7,770 nucleotides of DNA from Acetobacteraceae bacterium (lineage in GTDB: Bacteria > Pseudomonadota > Alphaproteobacteria > Acetobacterales > Acetobacteraceae), in assembly GCA_027311485.1 (NCBI GenBank), contig DAICYU010000180.1, forward strand, positions 1 through 7,770. The letters run 5' to 3'. Made by a program: the position numbers and the translations under genes. Each line of letters starts with the position of its first letter. Position 1 is the stretch's first letter. Of this stretch, positions 1 through 6,374 are shown piece after piece. A model generated the notes under the pieces. It did no database searches and had not been told where the DNA came from. It saw nothing but the letters and a program-made list of their open reading frames with translations.

Positions 1-86
1 CTCAGACGTAACCGTGGTCACAGATGCTGCCGGCGGCTTCGCCTATGACTGCGTTGGGCCAACCCAAGCAGGAAAGGAATGATCCC
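1..86. other. Leader region upstream of hcp
   Basis: These bases precede the hcp start and hold no recognisable gene. The hcp frame is open back to an in-frame TAA at 9-11, with an ATG at 24. The 21 residues that start would add (Ala, Pro and Gln rich) do not resemble an Hcp N-terminus, so I treat the stretch as untranslated leader. I see no convincing sigma70 or sigma54 promoter. The promoter may lie left of the window, or hcp may follow an upstream gene. Confidence 0.5.
70..78 (+). promoter_or_regulatory. Ribosome binding site of hcp
   Basis: The purine-rich run AGGAAAGGA ends 8 nt before the ATG at 87. It is the only good Shine-Dalgarno-like match near either candidate start, and it decides in favour of the ATG at 87 over the one at 24. 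Confidence 0.65.
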
Positions 87-572
87 ATGGCCATTTACCT
101 GAAGTACGACGGCGTCCCTGGCAACGTGAAGACCAAGGGATTTGAAAATCAGATCGAGTTGAATTCAGCCAGCTTCGGCGCTGGCCGCAACATGGGCATG
201 AGCAAGCGCAGCGATGTCAATCGCGGTCACGCCGAGCCCCATTTGTCGGAAATTTCGGTGACGAAGATGTGGGACGATGCGGCTTCATCATTGCTGCTGC
301 AGGATGCACTTGCCGGGGTCGGCGACAAGAAGGCAACCATTACCTTTACAACCACCAGCAAGAATGTCGTTCTAGGATTTATGACCTTTGAACTGGAAGG
401 TGTTGTCGTTAGCAACTATTCGCTCGGCACAGGCGGCGAATCAGAGCCGTCTGAAAGTTTCAACATGAACTACAACAAGATTACGGTGACACCGTACGAG
501 GTCAAGGACGGCAAGGCAACGAAAAAGAGCGTCGTCATATACGCGTTGCCGGAAATGCAGGCGAACGGCTGA
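87..572 (+). CDS. hcp: Hcp, T6SS tube-forming secreted protein
   Basis: Hcp proteins form hexameric rings that stack into the inner tube of the T6SS. The tube is expelled with the spike and can carry small effectors in its lumen. The start is set at ATG 87, giving 161 residues, the usual family length (about 160-170). The N-terminus MAIYLKYDGVPG matches the typical opening beta strand and 'G..G' turn. Other Hcp-like features are the strand around EISVTKMWDDAAS (residues 55-67), the central strand with 'ELEGVVVSNYSLG', the acidic 'GGESEPSESF' loop, and 'NMNYNKITVTPYEV' near the end. There is no signal peptide, as expected. The gene is followed by hairpins and then a candidate cargo gene on the same strand. 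It is convergent with the tssL-tssM-tagF-phosphatase operon. Its GC content looks clearly lower than that operon's, so it may belong to an exchangeable hcp-effector unit. Family assignment is firm; its pairing with this apparatus is inferred from proximity. Confidence 0.93.
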   Translation: MAIYLKYDGVPGNVKTKGFENQIELNSASFGAGRNMGMSKRSDVNRGHAEPHLSEISVTKMWDDAASSLLLQDALAGVGDKKATITFTTTSKNVVLGFMTFELEGVVVSNYSLGTGGESEPSESFNMNYNKITVTPYEVKDGKATKKSVVIYALPEMQANG

Positions 573-598
573 CGGCGGAACCGGCAGGAGCGCAGGGC

Positions 599-620
599 GG
601 CATGTCCAGATGGGCATGCC
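599..620 (+). terminator. Stem-loop downstream of hcp (9-bp stem)
   Basis: GGCATGTCC (599-607) pairs with GGGCATGCC (612-620), including one G-U pair, around the tetraloop AGAT. It begins 27 nt after the hcp stop. There is no T-run after it, so it is not a classical intrinsic terminator. It could instead protect the hcp mRNA 3' end or reduce read-through, giving more Hcp than the downstream product. GGGCA (612-616) can alternatively pair with TGCCC (623-627), but that stem is weaker. Confidence 0.45.
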
Positions 621-634
621 AGTGCCCGGAGGCA

Positions 635-655
635 GGCCGGCCCTGATTACCGGCC
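635..655 (+). terminator. Second stem-loop downstream of hcp (6-bp GC stem)
   Basis: GGCCGG (635-640) pairs perfectly with CCGGCC (650-655) across a 9-nt loop. It is followed by ATGTCTTTACC, which has only a short T-rich stretch. It lies 14 nt after the first hairpin. Together they could act as a partial transcription barrier or mRNA stabiliser. In a high-GC genome a single 6-bp GC stem can arise by chance, so confidence is modest. Confidence 0.35.
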
Positions 656-703
656 ATGTCTTTACCGATGATGAATTAAGTAAACCGGAAATCGGAACCT
701 GTC

Positions 704-1264
704 ATGGCTGACATACGATTCAATTTAACCAGTGCTGCTGACCTGGACTGCATGGTCGCTCAGCCGACCATAAATGGCGGCTGGATGGCTGGCAATCTTC
801 CACCGGGCATGCTGGGATCCGGCATGTACCTGATCTGGAATCGACTCACGAACAACAGATATGCCGGAGTAAGCGGCAACCTTCAGAACCGCTTCCAAAA
901 GCGTTATGAGACGATCACGGAGTGCGGATTTCCGACCAATGCCATGAGGGAGATTGTTGTTTTCTGGGGCGGGGCCCAGTCCCGCGATACGCCCGCTTAC
1001 AACAACCAGAACCCCGCTTGGGTCCAGGTCCAGAACCACACAAATCATGTTATTGATAACATCAGTATTGATCCCGAACGCATCTTGATCGCATTCATCA
1101 TGCGGCACTTCACCGGTGGTACTGTCACCAACAACGTCAAGGTTGGGCTCTATGGCGATCCAGGCCTGCAGAACAATATTATGGTGACGTTGAACTGGGG
1201 CGCGTCCAATACAATCCAGGCCGGCTCCCATAATGCCACGTGGGCGCCTGGCAATAACTTTTGA
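704..1264 (+). CDS. Candidate T6SS cargo with divergent GIY-YIG nuclease motif
   Basis: I do not recognise this 186-residue protein from its full sequence. Residues 39-65 carry what looks like a GIY-YIG signature: GMY (40-42), then 10 residues on Y-A-G-V-S (53-57), 'GNLQNRF' with Arg63 at the position of the catalytic Arg, Glu125 in 'DPERILIAFI' as the candidate metal-binding Glu of the later helix, and Asn143-Asn144 as the candidate terminal Asn. The order and spacing fit that superfamily, whose members cut DNA. There is no signal peptide or membrane segment. Residues 145-186 (Asn, Gly and Trp rich) are unassigned. The position directly after hcp and the small size suggest Hcp-carried cargo; this is inference. 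The gene uses codons rare in the neighbouring operon (ATA, TTA, AGA, CGA within the first 52 codons) and has lower GC, which suggests transfer. No immunity gene is evident nearby, which weakens the toxin reading. Alternatives are an uncharacterised accessory protein or an inactive nuclease fold. Confidence 0.6.
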   Translation: MADIRFNLTSAADLDCMVAQPTINGGWMAGNLPPGMLGSGMYLIWNRLTNNRYAGVSGNLQNRFQKRYETITECGFPTNAMREIVVFWGGAQSRDTPAYNNQNPAWVQVQNHTNHVIDNISIDPERILIAFIMRHFTGGTVTNNVKVGLYGDPGLQNNIMVTLNWGASNTIQAGSHNATWAPGNNF

Positions 1265-1642
1265 CCAGCCGCGCACATTCCGATCCGAATACCCGCCCGC
1301 AAATCAGCAAGCGAGCAGGTCGGACCGCCGACGAAAGCGGCAGGCGCTATTCCTCTGTTTGACATCCCAGCGGCCGACCGCGTCGATGCATTCGACGCCT
1401 CGGCCGCTGGTATTCTGCTGCCAGGGCATGTCATTTCCCGCCGATATTGCAGCTCATGAACCCAGTCCGTCGCACCCAATATGTCCGCAACCGGGACAGC
1501 TCGGCGCCGGTCGAACGCAGATCATTTTTGCGATTTCACGAAGCGAGAACGCCATCGTCCACCGCTGGACAACCACGCAGCGCCAACGATTTGGGCTAAC
1601 TGCCACGCCAGCACATCACCGCCGGCTATGTCTGCGCGAGGG
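1265..1642. other. Gap between convergent genes, no convincing gene
   Basis: This 378-bp region lies between the candidate effector (plus strand) and the phosphatase (minus strand). Its main structure is the long hairpin at 1367-1410. The candidate effector's frame stays open after its TGA (1262-1264) until another TGA at 1457-1459, but those 64 codons contain no ATG, GTG or TTG, so they cannot be a separate gene. Short open frames on both strands (for example 1150-1479 minus and 1481-1678 plus) overlap flanking genes and have no recognisable domain. I see no tRNA, CRISPR repeat or insertion-sequence end. A T5 run near 1525 is not preceded by a strong stem. Confidence 0.6.
1367..1410. repeat. 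Long imperfect hairpin, possible bidirectional terminator
   Basis: The 11-base arm CCAGCGGCCGA (1367-1377) is perfectly complementary to TCGGCCGCTGG (1400-1410). Inside it, GCGTCGA (1380-1386) pairs with TCGACGC (1392-1398) around the loop TGCAT (1387-1391). Only a small internal loop (CC against C) interrupts the 18 pairs. It lies 102 nt past the candidate effector stop and 232 nt past the phosphatase stop, between two convergent genes. No T-run follows on either strand, so it is not a standard intrinsic terminator. It could be a Rho-assisted or mRNA-end structure, or a REP-like palindrome. The pairing is directly visible; the role is inferred. Confidence 0.55.
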
Positions 1643-2404
1643 TTAGCCGGTCGGGTGATCACCGACGTCAATCGTTAGGGCGGTGACGTTGTCGCCCGCC
1701 ATCCGCGCCAGCGCCTCGGCAACGATCGCGCGCGCGTCAGCGCCTGCCGACAGTTGGACGGCCAGATCCGCCGCCGCCACTGCCTTGGAAACCCCGTCCG
1801 AGCACAGCAGAAAGCGATCGCCGGGCAGTGCCAGACCGGTCCTTTTGTCGGCTGCCGCCTGTGTGCCGGCCGCACCGATAGCCCGGGTGATCACGTTGGC
1901 CTGTGGGTGGTTCTCGGCGTCCGCGGCACTGATCGCCCCGCGGTCCAGCAGCTCCTGCACCAGGCTATGGTCCACCGTCACCTGATCCAGGACGCCGTTC
2001 CGCAAAAGATAGGCCCGCGAATCGCCGATCCACAAGAAGGCGAAGTGTCCCTGCCGCATGATCAGCGCAACCACGGTGGACGCCATCATCCCGCCGCCCT
2101 GACGCTCGGTGGCCTCGGTCAGGGAGCGATGCGTGCCCTCCAGCCGCATGCGCACCTGTGCCAACATCTCCGCCGCGCTGAGGCCAGCCGGAATGGCATC
2201 CAGCCCGGCGATCACCGCACGGGCGGCGGCGGCACCATTGTCGTGGCCGCCGGCGCCATCGGCGACGGCCCACAAACCCAGGTCGGGCCGGTTCAACCAC
2301 GCATCTTCATTATGCATTCGCCGGGTGCCCGGATGCGTGGCGGCCACCGACCGGACACCGTCAGCCTGGCGTTCGTCGGTATCAATCGACTGGTCAGCGG
2401 ACAT
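1643..2404 (-). CDS. pppA: PP2C-type serine/threonine protein phosphatase (PppA-like)
   Basis: This enzyme removes phosphate from Ser/Thr residues. In T6SS loci PppA reverses PpkA phosphorylation (target Fha in Pseudomonas), switching firing off. The 253-residue protein shows all main PP2C motifs: NED (32-34), DGAGGH (49-54), ST (109-110), GDSRAY (127-132), DHS (145-147), NVITRAIG (170-177), SDG (202-204) and DN (238-239). These supply the aspartates for the two-metal site. No membrane segment or signal peptide is seen, so it is cytosolic. I chose ATG at 2404 because a GGAGG lies 6 nt upstream (2411-2415); GTG codons at 2407 and 2410 would sit too close to it. The gene overlaps the end of tagF by 11 bp in another frame, which suggests translational coupling. 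In Agrobacterium, TagF and PppA are fused in one protein; here they are separate. No partner kinase is present in the window. Confidence 0.93.
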   Translation of the reverse strand: MSADQSIDTDERQADGVRSVAATHPGTRRMHNEDAWLNRPDLGLWAVADGAGGHDNGAAAARAVIAGLDAIPAGLSAAEMLAQVRMRLEGTHRSLTEATERQGGGMMASTVVALIMRQGHFAFLWIGDSRAYLLRNGVLDQVTVDHSLVQELLDRGAISAADAENHPQANVITRAIGAAGTQAAADKRTGLALPGDRFLLCSDGVSKAVAAADLAVQLSAGADARAIVAEALARMAGDNVTALTIDVGDHPTG

Positions 2405-2939
2405 CACCACCCTCCGTCAGCATCATCGTCAAGCTTGCCGCATCAGGCAGGCCGAGCAGCAACAATCCGCGGTCGGCGCCGCCCGACCGACACCAGAGTG
2501 ACATGCCTGCGGGCACCGCCGGTCCGCCGCCAGGCTCCAGCCCGGACAGGCAGCCGCGCAGCACCGCGGGTGCCCAGGCTTGGGCAACGGCAAGCCGGCA
2601 GGCATTCTCGGCCGCGGCCAGAGAGTCCGGAGGGCCGTTGCGCCGAAGCGAAGCCACCGTCAGCGGAAAATAACGACCGACCGCGTCCATGCTCGGCAGC
2701 AGAACACCGCTGGCGGCCTCGGCATCGCATAGGCCCGCCGCCAAATGAAACCGCCATGCCGGCGCCTGCGGCCATTGATCGCCCAAGGCCGCAAGCGGCG
2801 CCGGCAGGACACGCTGCAGCCAGCCGTCCCAGCAGGCGACGAACTGCCGAGGCAATCCGTCCCGGACAAAATCCCCCCGGGACGGAAGCTTGCCGAAAAA
2901 GCCGAAGCCGCTTGTCCCGCTCAATGCAGCACTGGGCAT
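2394..2939 (-). CDS. tagF: TagF, T6SS-associated regulatory protein
   Basis: TagF is a cytosolic post-translational repressor of T6SS activity in Pseudomonas and Agrobacterium, acting through Fha or the membrane complex. This protein has 181 residues and the family hallmarks: 'FGFFGKLPSRGDFV' (12-25), 'CWDGWLQ' (36-42), 'WRFHLAAG' (62-69), then G78, 'LPSMDAVGRYFPL' (81-93). It covers little more than the conserved TagF N-terminal domain (the BMA_A0400-type family), so it is short compared with versions carrying a longer C-terminus. The ATG at 2939 lies inside the end of tssM (19-bp overlap). No good Shine-Dalgarno precedes it, so translation probably depends on ribosomes finishing tssM. Its stop overlaps the phosphatase start by 11 bp. 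Assignment is firm; the repressing role here is by homology. Confidence 0.9.
   Translation of the reverse strand: MPSAALSGTSGFGFFGKLPSRGDFVRDGLPRQFVACWDGWLQRVLPAPLAALGDQWPQAPAWRFHLAAGLCDAEAASGVLLPSMDAVGRYFPLTVASLRRNGPPDSLAAAENACRLAVAQAWAPAVLRGCLSGLEPGGGPAVPAGMSLWCRSGGADRGLLLLGLPDAASLTMMLTEGGDVR
2411..2415 (-). promoter_or_regulatory. Ribosome binding site of the PP2C phosphatase gene
   Basis: Read on the minus strand this is GGAGG, 6 nt before the ATG at 2404, inside the last codons of tagF. It supports ATG 2404 over the two GTG codons just upstream. Confidence 0.65.
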
Positions 2940-5900
2940 CGGAAGGATTGCAGCGCGGCCGTTTGCAGCGGATTGACCACCGAACCGGCCTGTAGCGAGA
3001 AAACCGCACGGTGCGATCCCTGCTCGAACACCAGCGTATACTGATCAGAGGCGCCGTCCTGCCGAAGGGCGCCTTGGCGGATCAGATGGAAAAGCGCCCA
3101 GGGCCCCGATGCCTGCAGGCTGCCGCCGGGGGCGGGCGGATCGAACGCCACCCGCGCGGTGCCGCCACCCTGCGCGGGCCAGGTGATTTGAGTCGCCTGT
3201 GCTGGCCCGTGCGCGTACGTAATGGTGGTGCTGCCGAGCGTGAGCGTCACCTGCTTTGTCCCTGGATCGAGGTCGACCGGTGTGATCTCCAGTCGCACCG
3301 CAGGGGTGCCACCGCCGGTCGGGAAGAACATCTGCCGGATCACGGCAGCCCGCTGGAATTGCACCAGTTCACCCGCCGACACCGGCGCCGCGACGCCATC
3401 GGCAGCCTGCGGCCGCCAGACCGCTTTCGTCGTATCGACAAAGGGACGGAGCTGGGTGTTGAAATACCCGTCGATCAACCCGCCCGGCGCGAACAGGCGG
3501 ATGAAATCGTCCAGCGGGATATCCGCGCCGGAGGCCACATCGAATGGATAATGCCCGTTCACCGCCCGCGCGCACAACGCCGCCGGGCCACCTTCGCCAT
3601 TGAATGCGGCGGCGGCCTGCTGCCGGGCGCCGCCGGCGCGCAGCGAAGTCGCCGCCATCGCCACCGACAGCAGCCAGCGTTGCACCGGCTGCGGCGCCTG
3701 CAACGCGACGGCTCGCAATGTCAACGCCGGATCAGTGCCCGCCGGGGCCGGCGCCACCCCGGGTGATGCGGCGGCAAGCTGCGCCAGGCTTTGCTGCACG
3801 CCATTGATGGCAGCCAGCGCCTGATCAATGGGCGCTCCTGCCCCCTGGCCCAGATAGTCGCGCAGCGGCTTGTAATGCGCCTCGATCGCCACGCCCGGCT
3901 GAGCCACAGCGGCGTTCGCCGTCGGCGTCAGCACACGCTGCAATTCCGCAATTGCGTTGGGCTGAGCCGGCGCGGCGGCGGGCGGCGGCGCAAACGCCAA
4001 CTCATGCAGCACGCCTGCCAGCAGCGTGCGCATCGGCGATTGCGGCGAACCCAGCACGTAAAGCATTTCCGCCGCCTGCTGGACCGACGGTTGCGGCGCC
4101 AGGTTCAGATCCGCCAGCAGTGCGTCCCAGTGCCGGATGGTGTCGGCTTCATACAGGCCGACGACCGCCTGCTGCAGCGCCGTCAGTGCTGGAGCGGAGA
4201 CATCGATCGCACTCTGCTTGCCCAGCACCCAACTTTCTGCCGCGACCAGTCTGGCGACGGCGGGAACGGATGGCAGCAGCACCGTTGTGAACCCCGCCGC
4301 CGTGTAGAGCCCCGGAATGCCGTCGGTCAGCTTCTTGCCGGATGCGCGGGTGAACAGCCGTGTTCCCGCTTCGCCCAGCGCGTCCGCCGGGTTCCAGGCC
4401 GGCAGCGCCTGCGCCTGGGCGGACAGGGCAATGCGCGAATACACCCGCTGCGCGACGGACACCCGGCTGAATGTCACCCGCGCGGCATCCACCAGCGCGC
4501 CGTCCAGCGCGATATTGGGCAGTGGCTCCGCCAGCAACGCTTTCAGGTGGCCCAGCAGGTCGGCACGGAGCGGAGCGTTCCCTGTGCCGGGCAATGCCTG
4601 TTCCCAGTCCAGCTTCATCCAGGCTTCCACCAGGCCAGGATCCAGCGGCCCCTGACTGCCAAGCATCAGGTAGATGCGAGTGGCCTGGTACAGGAAGTCG
4701 GGCTTGTCCTGTTGTGCCCGCATCTGCCCTTCCAGCCGCACGATCAGCCGGGGCAACAGAATGTTCTGCAACGCATTCCGGTAGACAGTCTGGCCGGCCG
4801 CAGCCAGCTTGCCGGCCTGCGACAGCCCCAGGCCGCCCCGATCGGTCCGGAACGGCAGGTCGCGGGCATGGTCCAGAATCGGCACGATCGTCGCCAGGTC
4901 GGCATTCGTCACCGGATCCAGGTGCTGCTGCACCACATCCTTGCGGTACGCCTCCAATGCACCCGAAAAACGGTTGATATCGGCCTGGTTATCGACCTGC
5001 TGCCGCCACATCAGGCCGGCGCCGCCCAGCACCGCCAGCGCCAGCGCGGCATAACCGGCCGCCAGGGTGATGCGCCGCCGCCGCACCGTGCCCGCAGGCT
5101 CAGAAACCAGCATCGCTTCGCCCAGGATCACCTGACACAGCAGCCGGTTCAAAAAGAAGCTCTTCCCCTGCTCCGCGCGCAGGCTTGGCGCGCGGCGCTG
5201 GTCGATGCCGAAACCGCGCGCCAGAACCCCTGTAAGACGGTCAATCGGTGTGCCGTGCTGGGTGCCAGAGGTGAGATACACGCCGCGCAGCATCGGGGCC
5301 GGCGACAGGCGGGAGCCGCCGAAAGCCGCGTCCAGGAATTGCTGCAACGGCCCCGCCAGGGTCGCAACCTGCGTCGGGAAACCAGCAATCAGCGCTCGGC
5401 GGTCAGGACTGCGCTCCGCCTGCATCCGGTCCAGCAGCCGCGCTTCCAGTCGTTGCACCAAAGTCTTGAAGGCTGCTGCGAAATCCGCGGCGGGGCCGGC
5501 CTCGGCCTGCGCCAGGGGGAAGGTCGTTCCCCAGACCTGGGCACGCTTCTCCCGATCCAGATCGTCGAAGAACTCGCTGAAACCGGCGATCAGGTCGGCC
5601 TTGGTGAACACCGCATACACCGGCAGACGGACACCCAGGCGATCGCGCAATTCATTCAGGCGGCGGCGAATGGCGGCGGCGTGGGCCATGCTCGCCTCAG
5701 GCGATTCCTGGGCAATGTCGGACAAGGAGATCGCGATGATCACGCCGTTCAGCGGCTGACGCGCGCGGGTGCGCTTCAGCAGGTCCAGAAAGCTCTGCCA
5801 GCCGGCGCGGTCCACCACCGCATCCGAATCCTGCGTCGTATATCGCCCGGCCGTATCGATCAGCACCGCTTCGTCGGTGAACCACCAATCGCACAGCCGT

Positions 5901-6361
5901 GTGCCGCCAACACCCGGGATCGCGTCCTGCCCCATCTCCTCGGCCAACGGGAAGCGCAGGCCGGCATTCAACAAAGCCGTCGTCTTGCCAGCACCCGGCG
6001 GCCCGATGATCACGTACCATGGTTGTTGATACAGATATCCACGCGTGCCACGCGCCTTGCGCAGCAACGCCATCGCCCGGCCCAGCCGATCTTTCAGTTC
6101 GGCGGCCTCTTCTTCGGCGGCGGACGCAGCCGGATCGACCTCGATCACGCCCTTGGCCAGCGTTGCGTCGCGCGACCGCTGGCGCCAGTCGATGAAAAGG
6201 TTCGCCGCGCCCCAGATAGCAAACAGCACCACGATGACCGCCGCGCGGGGCAACCAGGGCTCCAGCGTCGACAGGAATGGGCCGAACACCCAGACCATCG
6301 CGGCGAGCAGTGCGGTGCCGAGAAAGCTCAGCAGCCAGCGGGAGAACAGGATCTTTCGCAT
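2921..6361 (-). CDS. tssM: TssM (IcmF family), T6SS inner-membrane complex protein
   Basis: TssM spans the inner membrane, binds TssL, and its periplasmic part forms the trans-envelope channel through which the Hcp tube is fired. The 1146-residue length is typical. Two membrane segments lie near residues 8-30 and 38-57, and a third at about 431-452. Between them is the cytosolic NTPase domain with Walker A GPPGAGKTT (120-128), the DTAG-type Walker B (169-172) and TKAD (253-256). The family motif 'RGVYLTSGTQHGTPIDRL' starts at residue 359. The periplasmic part shows 'GIPGLYTAAGF' (681-691) and 'YEADTIRHWDALLADL' (about 737-752), and ends with the IcmF C-terminal pattern 'GPWALFHLIRQG' and 'FRCPVLH'. 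A Pro/Ala linker lies at about 791-800. The intact Walker A suggests a nucleotide-binding form. A strong Shine-Dalgarno supports ATG 6361. It is the second gene visible in the operon, 12 bp after tssL. Confidence 0.97.
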   Translation of the reverse strand: MRKILFSRWLLSFLGTALLAAMVWVFGPFLSTLEPWLPRAAVIVVLFAIWGAANLFIDWRQRSRDATLAKGVIEVDPAASAAEEEAAELKDRLGRAMALLRKARGTRGYLYQQPWYVIIGPPGAGKTTALLNAGLRFPLAEEMGQDAIPGVGGTRLCDWWFTDEAVLIDTAGRYTTQDSDAVVDRAGWQSFLDLLKRTRARQPLNGVIIAISLSDIAQESPEASMAHAAAIRRRLNELRDRLGVRLPVYAVFTKADLIAGFSEFFDDLDREKRAQVWGTTFPLAQAEAGPAADFAAAFKTLVQRLEARLLDRMQAERSPDRRALIAGFPTQVATLAGPLQQFLDAAFGGSRLSPAPMLRGVYLTSGTQHGTPIDRLTGVLARGFGIDQRRAPSLRAEQGKSFFLNRLLCQVILGEAMLVSEPAGTVRRRRITLAAGYAALALAVLGGAGLMWRQQVDNQADINRFSGALEAYRKDVVQQHLDPVTNADLATIVPILDHARDLPFRTDRGGLGLSQAGKLAAAGQTVYRNALQNILLPRLIVRLEGQMRAQQDKPDFLYQATRIYLMLGSQGPLDPGLVEAWMKLDWEQALPGTGNAPLRADLLGHLKALLAEPLPNIALDGALVDAARVTFSRVSVAQRVYSRIALSAQAQALPAWNPADALGEAGTRLFTRASGKKLTDGIPGLYTAAGFTTVLLPSVPAVARLVAAESWVLGKQSAIDVSAPALTALQQAVVGLYEADTIRHWDALLADLNLAPQPSVQQAAEMLYVLGSPQSPMRTLLAGVLHELAFAPPPAAAPAQPNAIAELQRVLTPTANAAVAQPGVAIEAHYKPLRDYLGQGAGAPIDQALAAINGVQQSLAQLAAASPGVAPAPAGTDPALTLRAVALQAPQPVQRWLLSVAMAATSLRAGGARQQAAAAFNGEGGPAALCARAVNGHYPFDVASGADIPLDDFIRLFAPGGLIDGYFNTQLRPFVDTTKAVWRPQAADGVAAPVSAGELVQFQRAAVIRQMFFPTGGGTPAVRLEITPVDLDPGTKQVTLTLGSTTITYAHGPAQATQITWPAQGGGTARVAFDPPAPGGSLQASGPWALFHLIRQGALRQDGASDQYTLVFEQGSHRAVFSLQAGSVVNPLQTAALQSFRCPVLH

Positions 6362-6366
6362 GACAG

Positions 6367-6374
6367 ACCTCCTT
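6367..6374 (-). promoter_or_regulatory. Strong ribosome binding site of tssM
   Basis: Read on the minus strand this is AAGGAGGT, a full anti-SD match, 5 nt before the tssM ATG. Its first base is the last base of the tssL stop codon, so tssM translation can restart directly after tssL ends. Confidence 0.85.

Larger units (their letters stand above)
573..703 (+). other. hcp-effector spacer with hairpins
   Basis: This 131-bp spacer has no ORF. It contains two inverted repeats just after hcp (annotated separately). An AT-richer stretch at 671-684 (ATGAATTAAGTAAA) sits just before the next gene. The downstream gene has only a weak GGAA Shine-Dalgarno at 694-697, 6 nt before its ATG. CCGAT (665-669) could pair with ATCGG (691-695), which overlaps that site, but the 21-nt loop makes the pairing weak. 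I cannot tell whether the downstream gene has its own promoter or is read through from hcp. Confidence 0.5.

Noticed and set aside
24..86. Earlier ATG at 24 as the hcp start
   Set aside because: The extra 21 residues do not look like Hcp, while ATG 87 has a good ribosome binding site and gives the standard N-terminus and length.
725..1276. 183-codon minus-strand open frame almost fully antisense to the candidate effector
   Set aside because: It needs a GTG start, shows no known motif, and the opposite strand carries the GIY-YIG-like signature. I considered it as an antisense immunity gene but nothing supports that.
1150..1479. 109-codon minus-strand open frame in the gap, possible immunity gene
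   Set aside because: It overlaps the 3' end of the candidate effector, is interrupted by the palindrome, and shows no recognisable domain.
1486..1530. tRNA-like or intrinsic-terminator-like stretch (GGTCGAAC and a T5 run)
   Set aside because: No cloverleaf can be formed, and only a 5-bp stem (ACCGG/CCGGT) lies before the T-run, separated from it by about 12 nt.
1233..1646. 137-codon plus-strand open frame running from the effector end to the phosphatase end
   Set aside because: It starts inside the effector gene in another frame and has a Pro/Arg/Ser-rich composition typical of non-coding frames.
1754..2995. 413-codon plus-strand open frame opposite the phosphatase and tagF genes
   Set aside because: Low-complexity Arg/Pro/Ala composition, no domain, and antisense to two genes with clear motifs.
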